NCBI RefSeq assembly: GCF_007992215.1
Contig: NZ_BJZV01000007.1
Location: 124,001 to 188,000, forward strand
DNA length: 64,000 bases
Source: Methylobacterium gnaphalii
Lineage (GTDB): Bacteria; Pseudomonadota; Alphaproteobacteria; Rhizobiales; Beijerinckiaceae
Reading direction: 5' to 3'
Below, one piece after another: positions 34,892-44,481 of this stretch. Below the pieces are notes generated by a model. That model did not search any database, was not told the origin of the DNA, and was given only the letters and a program-made list of their open reading frames with translations. Both the position numbers and the translations under genes were made by a program. The stretch's first letter is position 1, and each line of letters begins with the position of its first letter.

Positions 34892-35296
34892 ATGACCACC
34901 GTCAAGCTGTGGAGTGACGCCGAAGCCGAGAGCGAGCCGCGGGTGAAGGCCGTCTTCGACGACATACGGGCGACGCGGCGCTCCGACTTCATCAACAATT
35001 TCTGGCGTGGCCTGGCCAACCAGCCCGCCGCGCTCGAACGAACCTGGGCGAGCCTCAAGGAGATCATGGCCGCCGACGGCGCCCTGGACCCGCTGACCAA
35101 GGAACTGATCTACATCGCCGTCTCGGTCGCCAACGGCTGCAGCTACTGCATCCACTCCCATACCGCGGCCGCGCGGGGCAAAGGCATGACGGAGGCCCAG
35201 CATGGCGAGCTGCTGGCAGTGATCGGCATGGCCAACGAGACGAACGCCCTCGTCACCACGCTTCAGATTCCGGTCGATCCCGAATTTCAAGTCTGA
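34892..35296 (+). CDS. carboxymuconolactone decarboxylase / AhpD-like protein
   Basis: This 134-residue protein contains ANGCSYCIHSHTAAARGKGM, the CxxC-x2-H-x2 redox signature of AhpD-like members of the CMD family. These work as thiol-disulfide or peroxidase-reducing proteins; a decarboxylase role would need different residues. The preceding helix KELIYIAVSVANG is also typical. The start is the ATG at 34892 and the gene is probably co-transcribed with the DUF1330 gene. It converges on the PBP gene. Confidence 0.87.
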   Translation: MTTVKLWSDAEAESEPRVKAVFDDIRATRRSDFINNFWRGLANQPAALERTWASLKEIMAADGALDPLTKELIYIAVSVANGCSYCIHSHTAAARGKGMTEAQHGELLAVIGMANETNALVTTLQIPVDPEFQV

Positions 35297-35320
35297 GGAA
35301 CCGCACGGGCGCGGCGGCGG

Positions 35321-37831
35321 TCAGTAGCGCTCGCGTGCCCACAAACCCGCCCGCTCCGACCGGGCTTGGTCCTCCGCCTCCAGCAGATCCTGCGGCGCAT
35401 CCTCCGTTGCCCTGGCGCCGCCTGCGGTGAGGATCAGCGAGGCGAGGTCGTCGCCGTCGAGCCGGCAGCGCATCGCTGAACCCCCGCCCTCCGGCTCGCA
35501 GGCGACCTCGCGGCGGCGCAGGTAGCGCGCGAGTTGGCGGGCCAGCGCGCCTCCCTCGCCGGTGACGCCTGCGAGCTTCACGGTGCGCCCCCGGACAGCG
35601 AGCGTGCCGGTATCGATCACCTCCGGCACGCCGCGGATGTCGGACGCGACCGGCCCCGTCGAGATCTCGCCGGCCGGTGCTCGCTCCGCCCTCGCAGCCG
35701 ACGGGGCAGGGCGCTTCCTGCCCTTCAGGATCACCTGCGCGCGCTGCACGAAGTCGTGGAACACCCGCGCCGGGATGTCGCCGCCGGTCACGCCCTTCAT
35801 CGGCGCATTGTCGTCATTGCCGACCCAGACCCCGACGATCATGTCGGAGGTCATCCCGACGAACCAGGCATCGCGATAATCCTGGCTGGTGCCGGTCTTG
35901 CCGCCGATCGGCGTGCCGGGGAGGCGGGCCGCCTTGCCGGTGCCGCTCTCGACCACCGCTTCCATCGAGTCGAGCATCATCGACTGCACGCTCCGCGACA
36001 GGGCAGCGCCGGCCGGCCTTGCCTCGTGCAGGTAGAGCGGCTTCGGTGCGGAGCCCTTGATGGTGTGGATCGCGAAGGCCTCCACGGGCGGCGCGCCGGT
36101 GAGCACGCCGGCATAGGCGCGCGTCATCTCCAGCAGGGTCACGTCGGCGGAGCCCAGCGCGAGGCTCGGCACGTTCGGCAGGTCGGATTGCACCCCGAGC
36201 CCCCGGGCCGCCTCGATCACACTCGGAATGCCGATCTCGTCGCCGAGCTGCGCTGCGATGGTGTTCACTGACAGCGCGAAGGCCGAGCGCAGGGGGAGGG
36301 CGCCGCGAAAGCGGTTGTTGGAGTTCTGCGGCTCCCACTCGCCGATCTGGGTCGGGCGGTCGACGAGGACGTTTTCGGGCGTGTAGCCGCGCTGATAGGC
36401 CGCGAGATAGACGAAGAGCTTGAACAGCGAGCCGGCCTGGCGCCTGGCCTGGGTCGCGCGGTTGAACTGGCTGTCCTCGTAATCGCGCCCGCCCACCATG
36501 GCGAGGATCGCGCCGTCCTTGGACATCGCGACGAGCGCGCCCTGGCCGACCTTCTTCTTGTCGCCCTCCGCGTCGAGCTTGCGCGCGAGTGCCGCCTGGG
36601 CCGCGCTCTGCAGCTCGATGTTGAGGGTCGTGCGCAGGGTGACATCGCCGGCATCGCCCGCGAGCTTCTTTGCATCGCCCGCCACCATGTCGATGAAGTA
36701 GTTGGCGCCGGGCGGCGTCTCGGGCGGCGTGCGCAGCACGAGCTTTTCCGCGCGAGCCCTGTCCGATTGCGCCTGAGTGATCGCACCGGTCTCGACCATG
36801 GCCTGGAGCACGAGGTCCGCCCGCGCCTTGGCGCCGCCGAAGTTGCGGGTGGGCGCGAGCTGCGAGGGCGCGCGCACGAGGCCGGCCAGCATCGCGGACT
36901 CGCTCAGGGTCAGCGCCTTCGCGCCGTGCCCGAAATAGCGCCGCGCCGCCGCGTCGACCCCGTAGGCGCCGGCCCCGAAATAGGCGGTGTTGAGATAGCC
37001 GAGCAGGATCTCCTGCTTCGTCATCGTGCTCTCGAGCCGCAGCGCCAGCAGCGCCTCCTGGATCTTGCGGCGGAGCGTCTTCTCCTGGGTCAGCGAGGTT
37101 AGCCGGGCATATTGCTGAGTGATGGTCGAGCCGCCCTCGCGGACGCCGCCGCCAGTAATGTTGCGGTAGACGGCGCGGGCGAGGCCGCGCAGGTCGATGC
37201 CCCAATGGCTGTAGAAGCGCCGATCCTCGATCGCGGTAATCGCCTGTGCGAGATGTGGCGGCATGTCGGCGGCGGTGAGCCGTTCGCCGCGATAGGCGCC
37301 GCGGGTTGCGAAGGGCCGGCCATCATCGGCCTCGACCGTGATCGCCCGCTGCCCGCCCTCGGGGACCACGCCGCCGAGCGGTGGCAACGTCGCGAAGGCC
37401 TGCAGCACCGTGACGGCGAGAACAAGCGCCGGCAACGCCAACGCCGCGAGGCCGAGTGCCAGGAGCGGCCGCCGCCGCAGCCGCGCAAGCCGCGAGCCGC
37501 CTTGAACCGGGCGCGGGACGGATGCGGCCGAGGGCCGGTCGTCGGCCGGCCGGCGCGAGCGTGCGAGCCAGGGGCCGACGGCTCGCGCCGCGCCGAGCCC
37601 CCTCCGCCCAGCGCCGCGCAGGCCCACGCCGGCGAGCAGAACGAGTTGCCGCGCCAGCACGCGGGCGGCGCCCGCCGCCTCGCGCGCGGCCACTCGGGGA
37701 TCGACGTCTCGGGACGGCACCGATCTGGCCCCTGCGGCAGGCGGAGGGGCTTGGCCGGATACGTCGCGGGGCTCTCGCGCAGTCATCGTGGCGGTAACGT
37801 CACCCTTCAGCCTCGGTCGGCCCGCCGGCAT
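35321..37831 (-). CDS. class A penicillin-binding protein with a degenerate nuclease-like C-terminal domain
   Basis: Bifunctional peptidoglycan synthase of 836 residues. A basic Pro/Ala-rich cytoplasmic tail (1-120) precedes one membrane helix (about 122-146). The GT51 transglycosylase has EDRRFYSHWGID (catalytic Glu202) and GGSTITQQ (233-240). The transpeptidase has SLFK (468-471), SVN (521-523) and KTGT (645-648), all intact. After a linker, residues 737-836 resemble staphylococcal-nuclease (SNc) folds: VIDTGTLAVRGRTVKLAGV lines up with VxDGDTLxVxGxxVRLxGI, and EAEDQARSERAGLWARERY with the SNc ending. The catalytic acids (DGDT, then APE) are not kept, so a binding role is more likely. An internal ATG at 37786 is an alternative start. 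Confidence 0.93.
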   Translation of the reverse strand: MPAGRPRLKGDVTATMTAREPRDVSGQAPPPAAGARSVPSRDVDPRVAAREAAGAARVLARQLVLLAGVGLRGAGRRGLGAARAVGPWLARSRRPADDRPSAASVPRPVQGGSRLARLRRRPLLALGLAALALPALVLAVTVLQAFATLPPLGGVVPEGGQRAITVEADDGRPFATRGAYRGERLTAADMPPHLAQAITAIEDRRFYSHWGIDLRGLARAVYRNITGGGVREGGSTITQQYARLTSLTQEKTLRRKIQEALLALRLESTMTKQEILLGYLNTAYFGAGAYGVDAAARRYFGHGAKALTLSESAMLAGLVRAPSQLAPTRNFGGAKARADLVLQAMVETGAITQAQSDRARAEKLVLRTPPETPPGANYFIDMVAGDAKKLAGDAGDVTLRTTLNIELQSAAQAALARKLDAEGDKKKVGQGALVAMSKDGAILAMVGGRDYEDSQFNRATQARRQAGSLFKLFVYLAAYQRGYTPENVLVDRPTQIGEWEPQNSNNRFRGALPLRSAFALSVNTIAAQLGDEIGIPSVIEAARGLGVQSDLPNVPSLALGSADVTLLEMTRAYAGVLTGAPPVEAFAIHTIKGSAPKPLYLHEARPAGAALSRSVQSMMLDSMEAVVESGTGKAARLPGTPIGGKTGTSQDYRDAWFVGMTSDMIVGVWVGNDDNAPMKGVTGGDIPARVFHDFVQRAQVILKGRKRPAPSAARAERAPAGEISTGPVASDIRGVPEVIDTGTLAVRGRTVKLAGVTGEGGALARQLARYLRRREVACEPEGGGSAMRCRLDGDDLASLILTAGGARATEDAPQDLLEAEDQARSERAGLWARERY

Positions 37832-37927
37832 GAACGCCGATCCGTGCGCAATCGATGCTCATGGTAGGTCGGAGGCGCTATCATGGCTACGCTTGGCCGT
37901 CGCGCGGGATCGCGGCGCGCATTTCGC

Positions 37928-37956
37928 TTGAAATCCAGGGCATCCGGCGTTACGTC
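37928..37956 (+). promoter_or_regulatory. candidate promoter for the rimP-nusA-infB operon
   Basis: TTGAAA at 37928-37933 and TACGTC at 37951-37956 are separated by 17 bases. The upstream element is good, the downstream element weak, as often in alphaproteobacteria. If used, transcription would begin about 35 bases before the leader hairpin at 37997. Confidence 0.35.
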
Positions 37957-37996
37957 TCGACTCAACATTCTGGTTGCAGTCTAGGCTGCGGTACGG

Positions 37997-38027
37997 GAGT
38001 GGGTCCCAACGGACCCGCTCTTTTTTT
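37997..38027 (+). terminator. intrinsic terminator in the rimP leader (candidate attenuator)
   Basis: GAGTGGGTCC (37997-38006) pairs with GGACCCGCTC (38011-38020) around a CAAC loop, a 10-bp stem with one G-U pair, followed directly by seven T residues. It stands 74 bases before the rimP start and no gene precedes it on the plus strand, because the upstream gene is divergent. It either ends a short leader RNA (attenuation of the operon) or ends an unrecognised small RNA. Confidence 0.8.
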
Positions 38028-38100
38028 ATTCCGTAACGCACTCGCCTGCCGCGCAACCGGGATCGATCCTCTCAACGAGTTCGGGTCTTTCGGACAGAGC

Positions 38101-38835
38101 ATGGCGGACGCTTCCGAGAAGCGGTTGGTGGTCGAGCACGGCGTTGCCGCGAAGGTGGCGCGCGTGATCGAGGCCTCGATCGAAGGGTTGGGTTTCCGGC
38201 TCGTGCGGGTGAAGGTCACCCCCACGAATGGCTGCACCGTGCAGATCATGGCCGAGCGGCCCGACGGTACAATGAGCGTCGACGATTGCGAGACGGTGAG
38301 CCGCGCAATCTCGCCGCTCCTCGACCTCGACGATCCCGTGGGCGGTGCCTACTACCTCGAACTATCCTCGCCGGGCATCGACCGCCCGCTGGTGCGCGTC
38401 TCGGATTTTGAGCGCTGGGCCGGCTACGAGGCGAAGGTCGAGCTCGCGGTTCCGCTCGACGGCCGCAAGCGTTTCCGCGGCATCATCGGCGTGCCGAGCG
38501 CCAACGGCGCCACCGTGCCGATCCACCTTGTCGACGTGAAGGCCGGCCTGCCGAGCGAGATCGCCCTGCCGCTGTGCGACCTCGCCGAGGCGCATCTCGT
38601 GCTCACCGATGAGCTGATCCGCGAGTCCCTGCGCCGCGGCTCCGCGCCGCCGCAGGAGGGCGACGAGGATGAGTTCGAGGAGGATGAGGCCGAGGAGCCG
38701 GTCCGCGTCGTCCCGCACAAGCCCGTGCGCCAGAAGAAGACCAAACCCGTAAAGGCTCCCAAGCCGAAGCCCGACGGCACGAAGCCCGTGATGACCAAGG
38801 CCGTCCGGCTCAAGAACCGCGACAGCCTCCACTGA
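38101..38835 (+). CDS. rimP: ribosome maturation factor RimP
   Basis: This factor assists assembly of the 30S subunit. The 244-residue product contains [20 protein letters not shown] in the N-terminal domain, [17 protein letters not shown] and [20 protein letters not shown], the most conserved RimP motif. The family core ends near residue 180; a further ~60 residues form a tail that is first acidic ([14 protein letters not shown]) and then rich in Lys and Pro ([18 protein letters not shown]). The start is the ATG at 38101; an upstream in-frame extension would run through the terminator and is rejected. First gene of the rimP-nusA-ylxR-infB operon. Confidence 0.93.
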   Translation: MADASEKRLVVEHGVAAKVARVIEASIEGLGFRLVRVKVTPTNGCTVQIMAERPDGTMSVDDCETVSRAISPLLDLDDPVGGAYYLELSSPGIDRPLVRVSDFERWAGYEAKVELAVPLDGRKRFRGIIGVPSANGATVPIHLVDVKAGLPSEIALPLCDLAEAHLVLTDELIRESLRRGSAPPQEGDEDEFEEDEAEEPVRVVPHKPVRQKKTKPVKAPKPKPDGTKPVMTKAVRLKNRDSLH

Positions 38836-38894
38836 CCCTTCGACGCCGCGCCAGCGCGGCGAAGACGAGACCGACCGAGAGAAGGACCGCCACC

Positions 38895-40517
38895 ATGTCC
38901 GTCGTTAGCGCCAACCGGCTCGAACTCCTCCAGATCGCCGAGGCCGTCGCTCGCGAGAAGGTGATCGACCGCGTCATCGTCATCGAGGCGATGGAGGAGG
39001 CGATCGCTAAGGCCGCACGCTCGCGCTACGGCGCCGAGACGGATGTCCATGCCGAGATCGACCCCAAGACCGGCGCGTTGCGCCTGTCGCGCCACCTGCT
39101 CGTCGTCGAGGAGGTCGAGAACGACGCCCGCGAGCTGACCGTCGAACAGGCCAAGCGCTACAACCCGGCCGCCCAGGTCGGCGACGTCATCTCCGACACG
39201 CTGCCGCCGTTCGATTTCGGCCGCGTCGCCGCGCAGTCGGCCAAGCAGGTCATCGTGCAGAAGGTGCGCGACGCCGAGCGGGCGCGCCAGTACGAGGAGT
39301 ACAAGGACCGCATCGGTGAGATCCTCAACGGCACCGTCAAGCGCGTCGAGTACGGCAACGTCATCGTCGATCTCGGCCGTGGCGAGGGCATCGTCCGCCG
39401 CGACGAGATGATTCCGCGCGAGACCTTCCGTCCCGGCGACCGCATCCGCTCCTACCTGTTCGACGTCCGCTCGGAAGTGCGCGGTCCCCAGATCTTCCTG
39501 TCGCGCTCGCATCCGCAATTCATGGCGAAGCTCTTCGGCCAGGAAGTGCCCGAGATCTATGACGGCATCGTCGAGGTGAAGGCGGTGGCCCGCGATCCGG
39601 GCTCGCGCGCCAAGATTGCGGTGATCTCGAACGACGGCTCGATCGATCCGGTCGGCGCCTGCGTCGGTATGCGCGGCTCGCGTGTGCAGGCAGTGGTCGG
39701 CGAGCTCCAGGGTGAGAAGATCGACATCATCCCGTGGTCGGTCGACCAGGCGACCTTCATCGTCAACGCGCTGCAGCCGGCCGAGGTCGTGAAGGTGGTG
39801 CTCGACGAGGAAGCCGACCGCATCGAGGTGGTGGTTCCGGACGACCAGCTTTCGCTGGCCATCGGCCGCCGCGGCCAGAACGTGCGCCTCGCCTCCCAGC
39901 TCACGGGCTGGGACATCGACATCATGACCGAGGCCGAGGAATCGGAGCGCCGTCAGAAGGAATTCGCCGAGCGCACGCAGGTCTTCATGGAGGCGCTCGA
40001 CGTCGACGAGACCGTCGGACAGCTCCTCGCGGCGGAAGGCTTCCGCAACGTCGAGGAAGTCGCCTATGTCGAGCCGTCCGAACTGGCCAACATCCAGGGC
40101 CTCGACGAGGAGACCGGCAACGAGATCCAGGCCCGCGCCCAGGATTACCTCGCTCGCATCGAGGCGGAGCACGATGCCCGCCGCATCGAACTCGGCGTCG
40201 AGGACGAGCTGCGCGAGATCGACGGCATCACCACCCCGATGCTGGTGGCGCTCGGCGAGAACGACGTGAAGAACGTCGAGGATCTCGCCGGCTGCGCCAC
40301 CGACGACCTCGTCGGCTACACGGAGGGCCGTGGCCCCGAGGCCGTGCGCCATGCCGGCTTCCTCGACGGGTTCGAGCTGTCGCGCACCGAGGCCGAGGCC
40401 CTGATCATGGCCGCCCGTCTCAAGGCCGGCTGGATCGAGGCGCTGCCGGAGCCCGAGGGCGAAGAGGGCGAGGGCGAGGAGGCGGAGAACGCCGCCGAGC
40501 CGCAGCCGGCCGCCTGA
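38895..40517 (+). CDS. nusA: transcription termination/antitermination factor NusA
   Basis: NusA (540 residues) binds RNA polymerase and modulates pausing, termination and antitermination. The N-terminal polymerase-binding domain covers about residues 1-130 ([20 protein letters not shown]). The S1 domain is near 135-200 ([20 protein letters not shown]), and two KH domains lie at about 235-350 ([20 protein letters not shown], then [20 protein letters not shown]). Two helix-hairpin-helix type C-terminal repeats follow, with an acidic Glu-rich tail. The start is the ATG at 38895. In other bacteria NusA autoregulates this operon; the terminator in front of rimP makes that plausible here. Confidence 0.96.
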   Translation: MSVVSANRLELLQIAEAVAREKVIDRVIVIEAMEEAIAKAARSRYGAETDVHAEIDPKTGALRLSRHLLVVEEVENDARELTVEQAKRYNPAAQVGDVISDTLPPFDFGRVAAQSAKQVIVQKVRDAERARQYEEYKDRIGEILNGTVKRVEYGNVIVDLGRGEGIVRRDEMIPRETFRPGDRIRSYLFDVRSEVRGPQIFLSRSHPQFMAKLFGQEVPEIYDGIVEVKAVARDPGSRAKIAVISNDGSIDPVGACVGMRGSRVQAVVGELQGEKIDIIPWSVDQATFIVNALQPAEVVKVVLDEEADRIEVVVPDDQLSLAIGRRGQNVRLASQLTGWDIDIMTEAEESERRQKEFAERTQVFMEALDVDETVGQLLAAEGFRNVEEVAYVEPSELANIQGLDEETGNEIQARAQDYLARIEAEHDARRIELGVEDELREIDGITTPMLVALGENDVKNVEDLAGCATDDLVGYTEGRGPEAVRHAGFLDGFELSRTEAEALIMAARLKAGWIEALPEPEGEEGEGEEAENAAEPQPAA

Positions 40518-40652
40518 GGGCATACAGGTCGATCCGGCGGCTCGTCGCTCCTGCGCGACGGGGCTGCCGGCGAACACGAACTCGCGCCGCCCGTGCGGCG
40601 GCGGACGGTTCATGAGGCGATCGCCCCGTGAGCCACCCACACAAGGATCGAG

Positions 40653-41396
40653 ATGGTCGAGGCGATCGACAGCGACGTGGATGATGAGCTCGACCTCGGC
40701 CCCAACCGGGGCCGGCAGGGTGCCGAGCGCACCTGCATCGTCACGCGCGAGGCGAAGCCACCGGGCCAGATGATCCGCTTCGTGCTGTCGCCCGACGGCA
40801 CCGTCATTCCCGACCTGCGCGCCCGGCTTCCCGGCCGCGGCGCCTGGGTCAGCGGCACCCGCGAGGCCGTCGAGACTGCGCTGAAGCGTCGTCTCTTCCG
40901 TCGCGCCTTCAAGAATGAGCGGGCCGACGCGGCCCCCGACACCGCCGACCGGATCGCCGAAGGCCTGCGCACGGATCTGCGTCAGGCCATCGCCATGGCG
41001 AACAAGTCCGGTTGCGTCGTCACGGGCTTCGGCAAGGTCGAGGCCGAGATCGGCGGCCGCACGGGTGTCGCGGCCGTGATTCATGCCTCGGACGCGGCCG
41101 CCGACGGCCGCCGCAAGATCGGCCAAGCCTTGCGCCGACGCCAGGGCGACTCCACCTATGTAGTCCCGATCATCGACGACCTGTCCGAAGACGAATTGGA
41201 CATGGCTTTAGGTCGGGATCATGTGATACACGCTGCGCTCATCGCGGGGGCTGGCACGACCGGCTGTCTCGCGCGTTGGCGTCGGCTCCGTGCTTTTGAG
41301 GGCACGGCGTCGGTGTTTGCGGAGGCCCAGCCGGCTCAGGCCGGCGCACCCGCCTCCGATCCGCACGACGATGAGACGATGGACCGGCCCGTCTAG
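40653..41396 (+). CDS. YlxR-type RNA-binding protein with C-terminal L7Ae-like domain
   Basis: The 247-residue product begins with an acidic stretch, then the YlxR domain (about residues 20-100): RTCIVTREAKPPGQMIRFVL, ARLPGRGAWVSG and ALKRRLFRRAFK. The region from about 110 to 205 (DLRQAIAMANKSGCVVTGFG, then GVAAVIHASDAAADGRRKI) looks like the L7Ae-type RNA-binding domain found fused to YlxR in alphaproteobacteria. Its place between nusA and infB is the conserved position. The tail after residue 205 is low-complexity. Named YlxR/RnpM in Gram-positives, where it affects RNase P; that role is not shown here. Confidence 0.9.
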   Translation: MVEAIDSDVDDELDLGPNRGRQGAERTCIVTREAKPPGQMIRFVLSPDGTVIPDLRARLPGRGAWVSGTREAVETALKRRLFRRAFKNERADAAPDTADRIAEGLRTDLRQAIAMANKSGCVVTGFGKVEAEIGGRTGVAAVIHASDAAADGRRKIGQALRRRQGDSTYVVPIIDDLSEDELDMALGRDHVIHAALIAGAGTTGCLARWRRLRAFEGTASVFAEAQPAQAGAPASDPHDDETMDRPV

Positions 41397-41446
41397 GCGG
41401 GGCTGCCGGTCGACGGGACGATGCAAACCCCCAGGGTTGGGACTGA

Positions 41447-44314
41447 ATGAGCGATACGAAGACACCGGGCGACAAGACGCAGAACAGGGCGCCGGCAAAG
41501 CCCCTGACGCTGAAGCGCCCGATCGAGCAGGGAACGGTCCGCCAGAGCTTCTCCCATGGCCGCTCCAAGTCGGTCCTGGTCGAGACGGTCAAGCGCCGCA
41601 CGATCGGCGCTGCGCCGGCTCCCGCCGCCCCGACGCGCGAGGCTCCCGCCGCGCCGCCCGCACGTCCGGCTACGCCGGCGCCGGCCGCACCCGCCGCACG
41701 GCCCCCGGCCGCGCGATCCGGGTCCGGCTCCGGTATGGTGCTGCGCACGCTGAGCGACGCCGAGCGCGAGGCACGCGACCGCGCCCTCGCCGAATCGCAG
41801 AAGCGCGAGCAGGAGATGCGTGCGTTGGCCGATGCCGAGAGGCAGGCCCGCCGCGAGCGCGAGGAAGCCGCCCAGCGCGAGCGTGAGGCCGCCGAGGCCC
41901 GCCGCCGCGAGGAGGAGGATCGTCGCAAGCAGGACGACGAGCTGCGCCGCCGGGCTTCCGACGAGCTGCGCCGCCGGTCCGAGGAAGAGGCCGCCCGCGG
42001 CGCGCCTGCCGAGGCTCCCCAGGAGGCTCCGGCACGTGCTGCTCAGCCGACTGCCGCAGCTCCGCGTCCGGCTGCCCCAGCGGCTCGCCCCGCTGCGACG
42101 GCTCCGCGCCCCGTTCCCCCTCGGCCTCCCGTGATGCCGGCGGCTCCTGCTGAGCCGCGCCGCACGATCACGGCCGAGGCGCGCAAGCCGCGCGACCTGA
42201 ACTTCATGGCCCGTCCGGCCCCGGCTCCCGAGCCGGAGCGCTCGCCGAGCCCGACCACCGCGCGCCAGGCGGACGGCGTCACCGTCACCCGTCCGGCCCG
42301 CCCCAGCGCTGCAGCGGCCGACGACGAGCCCGAGACCAAGCGGGTGATCCGCCGTCCCGGCATGCCGCTCAAGATCATCACGCCACCCAAGACGCCGAAA
42401 TCGCCGGGCGGTGACCGCAACCGCGGTCGTCTGACCATCGCCAACGCGACCTCGGGCGAGGAAGAGCGCACGCGCTCGGTCGCCTCGTTCCGTCGCCGCC
42501 AGCAACGCATGAGCGGCCACCGGCACGACGAGCCCAAGGAGAAGATCGCCCGCGAGGTGACGATCCCCGAGACGATCACCATCCAGGAACTCGCCAACCG
42601 CATGTCGGAGCGGGCCGTGGACGTGATCCGCCTGCTGATGAAGCAGGGCGAGATCCACAAGATCACCGACGTGATCGACTCGGATTCTGCGCAGCTCATC
42701 GCCGAGGAAATGGGCCACACGGTCAAGCGCGTGGCCGAATCCGACGTCGAAGAGGGCCTGAGCTCGGAGGAGCCGGATCTCGAGGAGGATCTGGAGCCGC
42801 GCCCGCCGGTCGTGACCATCATGGGCCACGTCGACCACGGCAAGACCTCACTGCTCGACGCGATCCGCAAGGCGAACGTCGTGGAAGGCGAGGCTGGCGG
42901 CATCACCCAGCATATCGGCGCCTATCAGGTTGCCGCTCCGTCGGGCGATCTCCTGACCTTCATCGACACCCCCGGCCACGCCGCCTTCACCTCCATGCGC
43001 GCCCGCGGCGCCAAGGTGACGGACATCGTCGTGCTCGTGGTGGCCGCCGATGACGGCGTCATGCCGCAGACGATCGAGGCGATTGCCCATGCCAAGGCGG
43101 CAGGCGTTCCGTTGATCATTGCGATCAACAAGATCGACAAGGCCGACGCGAACCCGCAGCGGGTCCGCACCGAGCTGCTGCAGCACGACATCCAGGTCGA
43201 GTCGATGGGCGGCGAGACGCTGGAATTCGAGGTCTCGGCCAAGACCGGCGAAGGTCTTCCCGAGCTTCTCGAAGGCCTACAGCTCCAGGCCGAGATCATG
43301 AACCTGCGCGCCAACGAGCAGCGTGACGGCGAAGGCACCGTGATCGAGGCTCAGCTCGACCGCGGCCGCGGCCCGGTCGCGACCGTGCTCGTGCAGCGCG
43401 GCACGCTGTTTACCGGCGACATCGTCGTGGCCGGCGCCGAGTGGGGCCGCGTGCGCGCCCTGATCGACGACAAGGGCGCGCATATCCCCTATGCGGGACC
43501 GTCGGTTCCCGTCGAGGTGCTCGGTTTCAACGGTACGCCGGACGCCGGCGAGCGTGTCGTCGTGGTTCCGAACGAGGCCCGCGCCCGTGAGGTCGCGGAG
43601 TACCGCGCCCGGATCAAGCGCGACCGCATGACCGCCCGCACCGGCGGTGCCAACCGCTCGCTCGTCGACATGATGCGCGAGGCCAAGGAGGGCATCGGCC
43701 GACGCGAGCTGCCCGTCATCATCAAGGGTGACGTGCAGGGCTCGGTCGAGGCGATCGTCGGCGCGCTCGGCAAGATCGGCAACGACGAGGTTTCCGCGCG
43801 CATCCTGCATGCGGGCGTCGGCGGCATCACCGAGTCGGACATCACCCTAGCCACCGCCTCGAAGGCCGTGGTGATCGGCTTCAACGTGCGCGCCCACAAG
43901 GAAGCGCGCGAGGCTGCCGAGCGCTCGGATGCCGAGATCCGCTACTACAGCATCATCTACGACCTCGTGGACGACATCAAAGACACGCTCTCGGGCATGC
44001 TCCCGCCGACGCTCCGCGAGGAGAAGCTCGGCGAGGCGCAGATCCTGCAGATCTTCGACGTGTCGAAGGTCGGCAAGATCGCGGGTTGCCGCGTCACGGA
44101 CGGCATGGTCCAGCGCGGCGCCCATATCCGCCTGATCCGCGACAGCGTCGTCATCTACGACGGCAAGCTCTCGCAGCTGAAGCGCCTCAAGGACGACGCC
44201 AAGGAAGTTGGCTCCGGCTACGAGTGCGGTATGTCCTTCGAGAACTTCCAGGACATGCGCGCCGGCGACCAGATCGAGTGTTACCGGGTCGAGGAAATCC
44301 GCCGGACCCTCTGA
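41447..44314 (+). CDS. infB: translation initiation factor IF-2
   Basis: IF-2 (955 residues) places the initiator tRNA on the 30S subunit with GTP. A long N-terminal region (about 1-370) is rich in Ala, Pro, Arg and Glu and includes a charged helix of EREAREE-like repeats (about 105-180). A conserved IF2_N segment ([20 protein letters not shown]) follows, then the G domain with G1 [12 protein letters not shown] near residue 460, G3 DTPGH, G4 NKID and domains II-IV. The start is the ATG at 41447, 50 bp after the ylxR stop. A strong hairpin terminator follows the gene, so the operon may end here. Confidence 0.97.
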   Translation: MSDTKTPGDKTQNRAPAKPLTLKRPIEQGTVRQSFSHGRSKSVLVETVKRRTIGAAPAPAAPTREAPAAPPARPATPAPAAPAARPPAARSGSGSGMVLRTLSDAEREARDRALAESQKREQEMRALADAERQARREREEAAQREREAAEARRREEEDRRKQDDELRRRASDELRRRSEEEAARGAPAEAPQEAPARAAQPTAAAPRPAAPAARPAATAPRPVPPRPPVMPAAPAEPRRTITAEARKPRDLNFMARPAPAPEPERSPSPTTARQADGVTVTRPARPSAAAADDEPETKRVIRRPGMPLKIITPPKTPKSPGGDRNRGRLTIANATSGEEERTRSVASFRRRQQRMSGHRHDEPKEKIAREVTIPETITIQELANRMSERAVDVIRLLMKQGEIHKITDVIDSDSAQLIAEEMGHTVKRVAESDVEEGLSSEEPDLEEDLEPRPPVVTIMGHVDHGKTSLLDAIRKANVVEGEAGGITQHIGAYQVAAPSGDLLTFIDTPGHAAFTSMRARGAKVTDIVVLVVAADDGVMPQTIEAIAHAKAAGVPLIIAINKIDKADANPQRVRTELLQHDIQVESMGGETLEFEVSAKTGEGLPELLEGLQLQAEIMNLRANEQRDGEGTVIEAQLDRGRGPVATVLVQRGTLFTGDIVVAGAEWGRVRALIDDKGAHIPYAGPSVPVEVLGFNGTPDAGERVVVVPNEARAREVAEYRARIKRDRMTARTGGANRSLVDMMREAKEGIGRRELPVIIKGDVQGSVEAIVGALGKIGNDEVSARILHAGVGGITESDITLATASKAVVIGFNVRAHKEAREAAERSDAEIRYYSIIYDLVDDIKDTLSGMLPPTLREEKLGEAQILQIFDVSKVGKIAGCRVTDGMVQRGAHIRLIRDSVVIYDGKLSQLKRLKDDAKEVGSGYECGMSFENFQDMRAGDQIECYRVEEIRRTL

Positions 44315-44352
44315 TACGCTGGCGCCGCGCTTAACCATCGATTGTGAAACAG

Positions 44353-44382
44353 AGAGGCCGCTGCGGATGCAGCGGCCTCTTT
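44353..44382 (+). terminator. intrinsic terminator after infB
   Basis: AGAGGCCGCTGC (44353-44364) and GCAGCGGCCTCT (44369-44380) form a perfect 12-bp stem with a GGAT loop. The right arm ends in CTCTTT, a short and imperfect T-run. The gene order continues in the same direction, so it separates infB from the methyltransferase-like gene and from rbfA. Confidence 0.75.
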
Positions 44383-44481
44383 ACGTTGTGTTTACCAAAG
44401 CGTTGAGGCTACCTCTGCGTGTAAGCTGCAGATGGCTCGAACACCCTCGTCTTCCGTTCGGCCGACCGGGACGTCTCCACG

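Noticed and set aside
37855-38100. In-frame extension of rimP upstream of 38101
   Set aside because: It would run through the terminator hairpin and has no family similarity.
38424-41126. 900-codon minus-strand frame opposite rimP-nusA-ylxR
   Set aside because: A product of high-GC antisense bias; it crosses three conserved genes and carries no recognisable domain.
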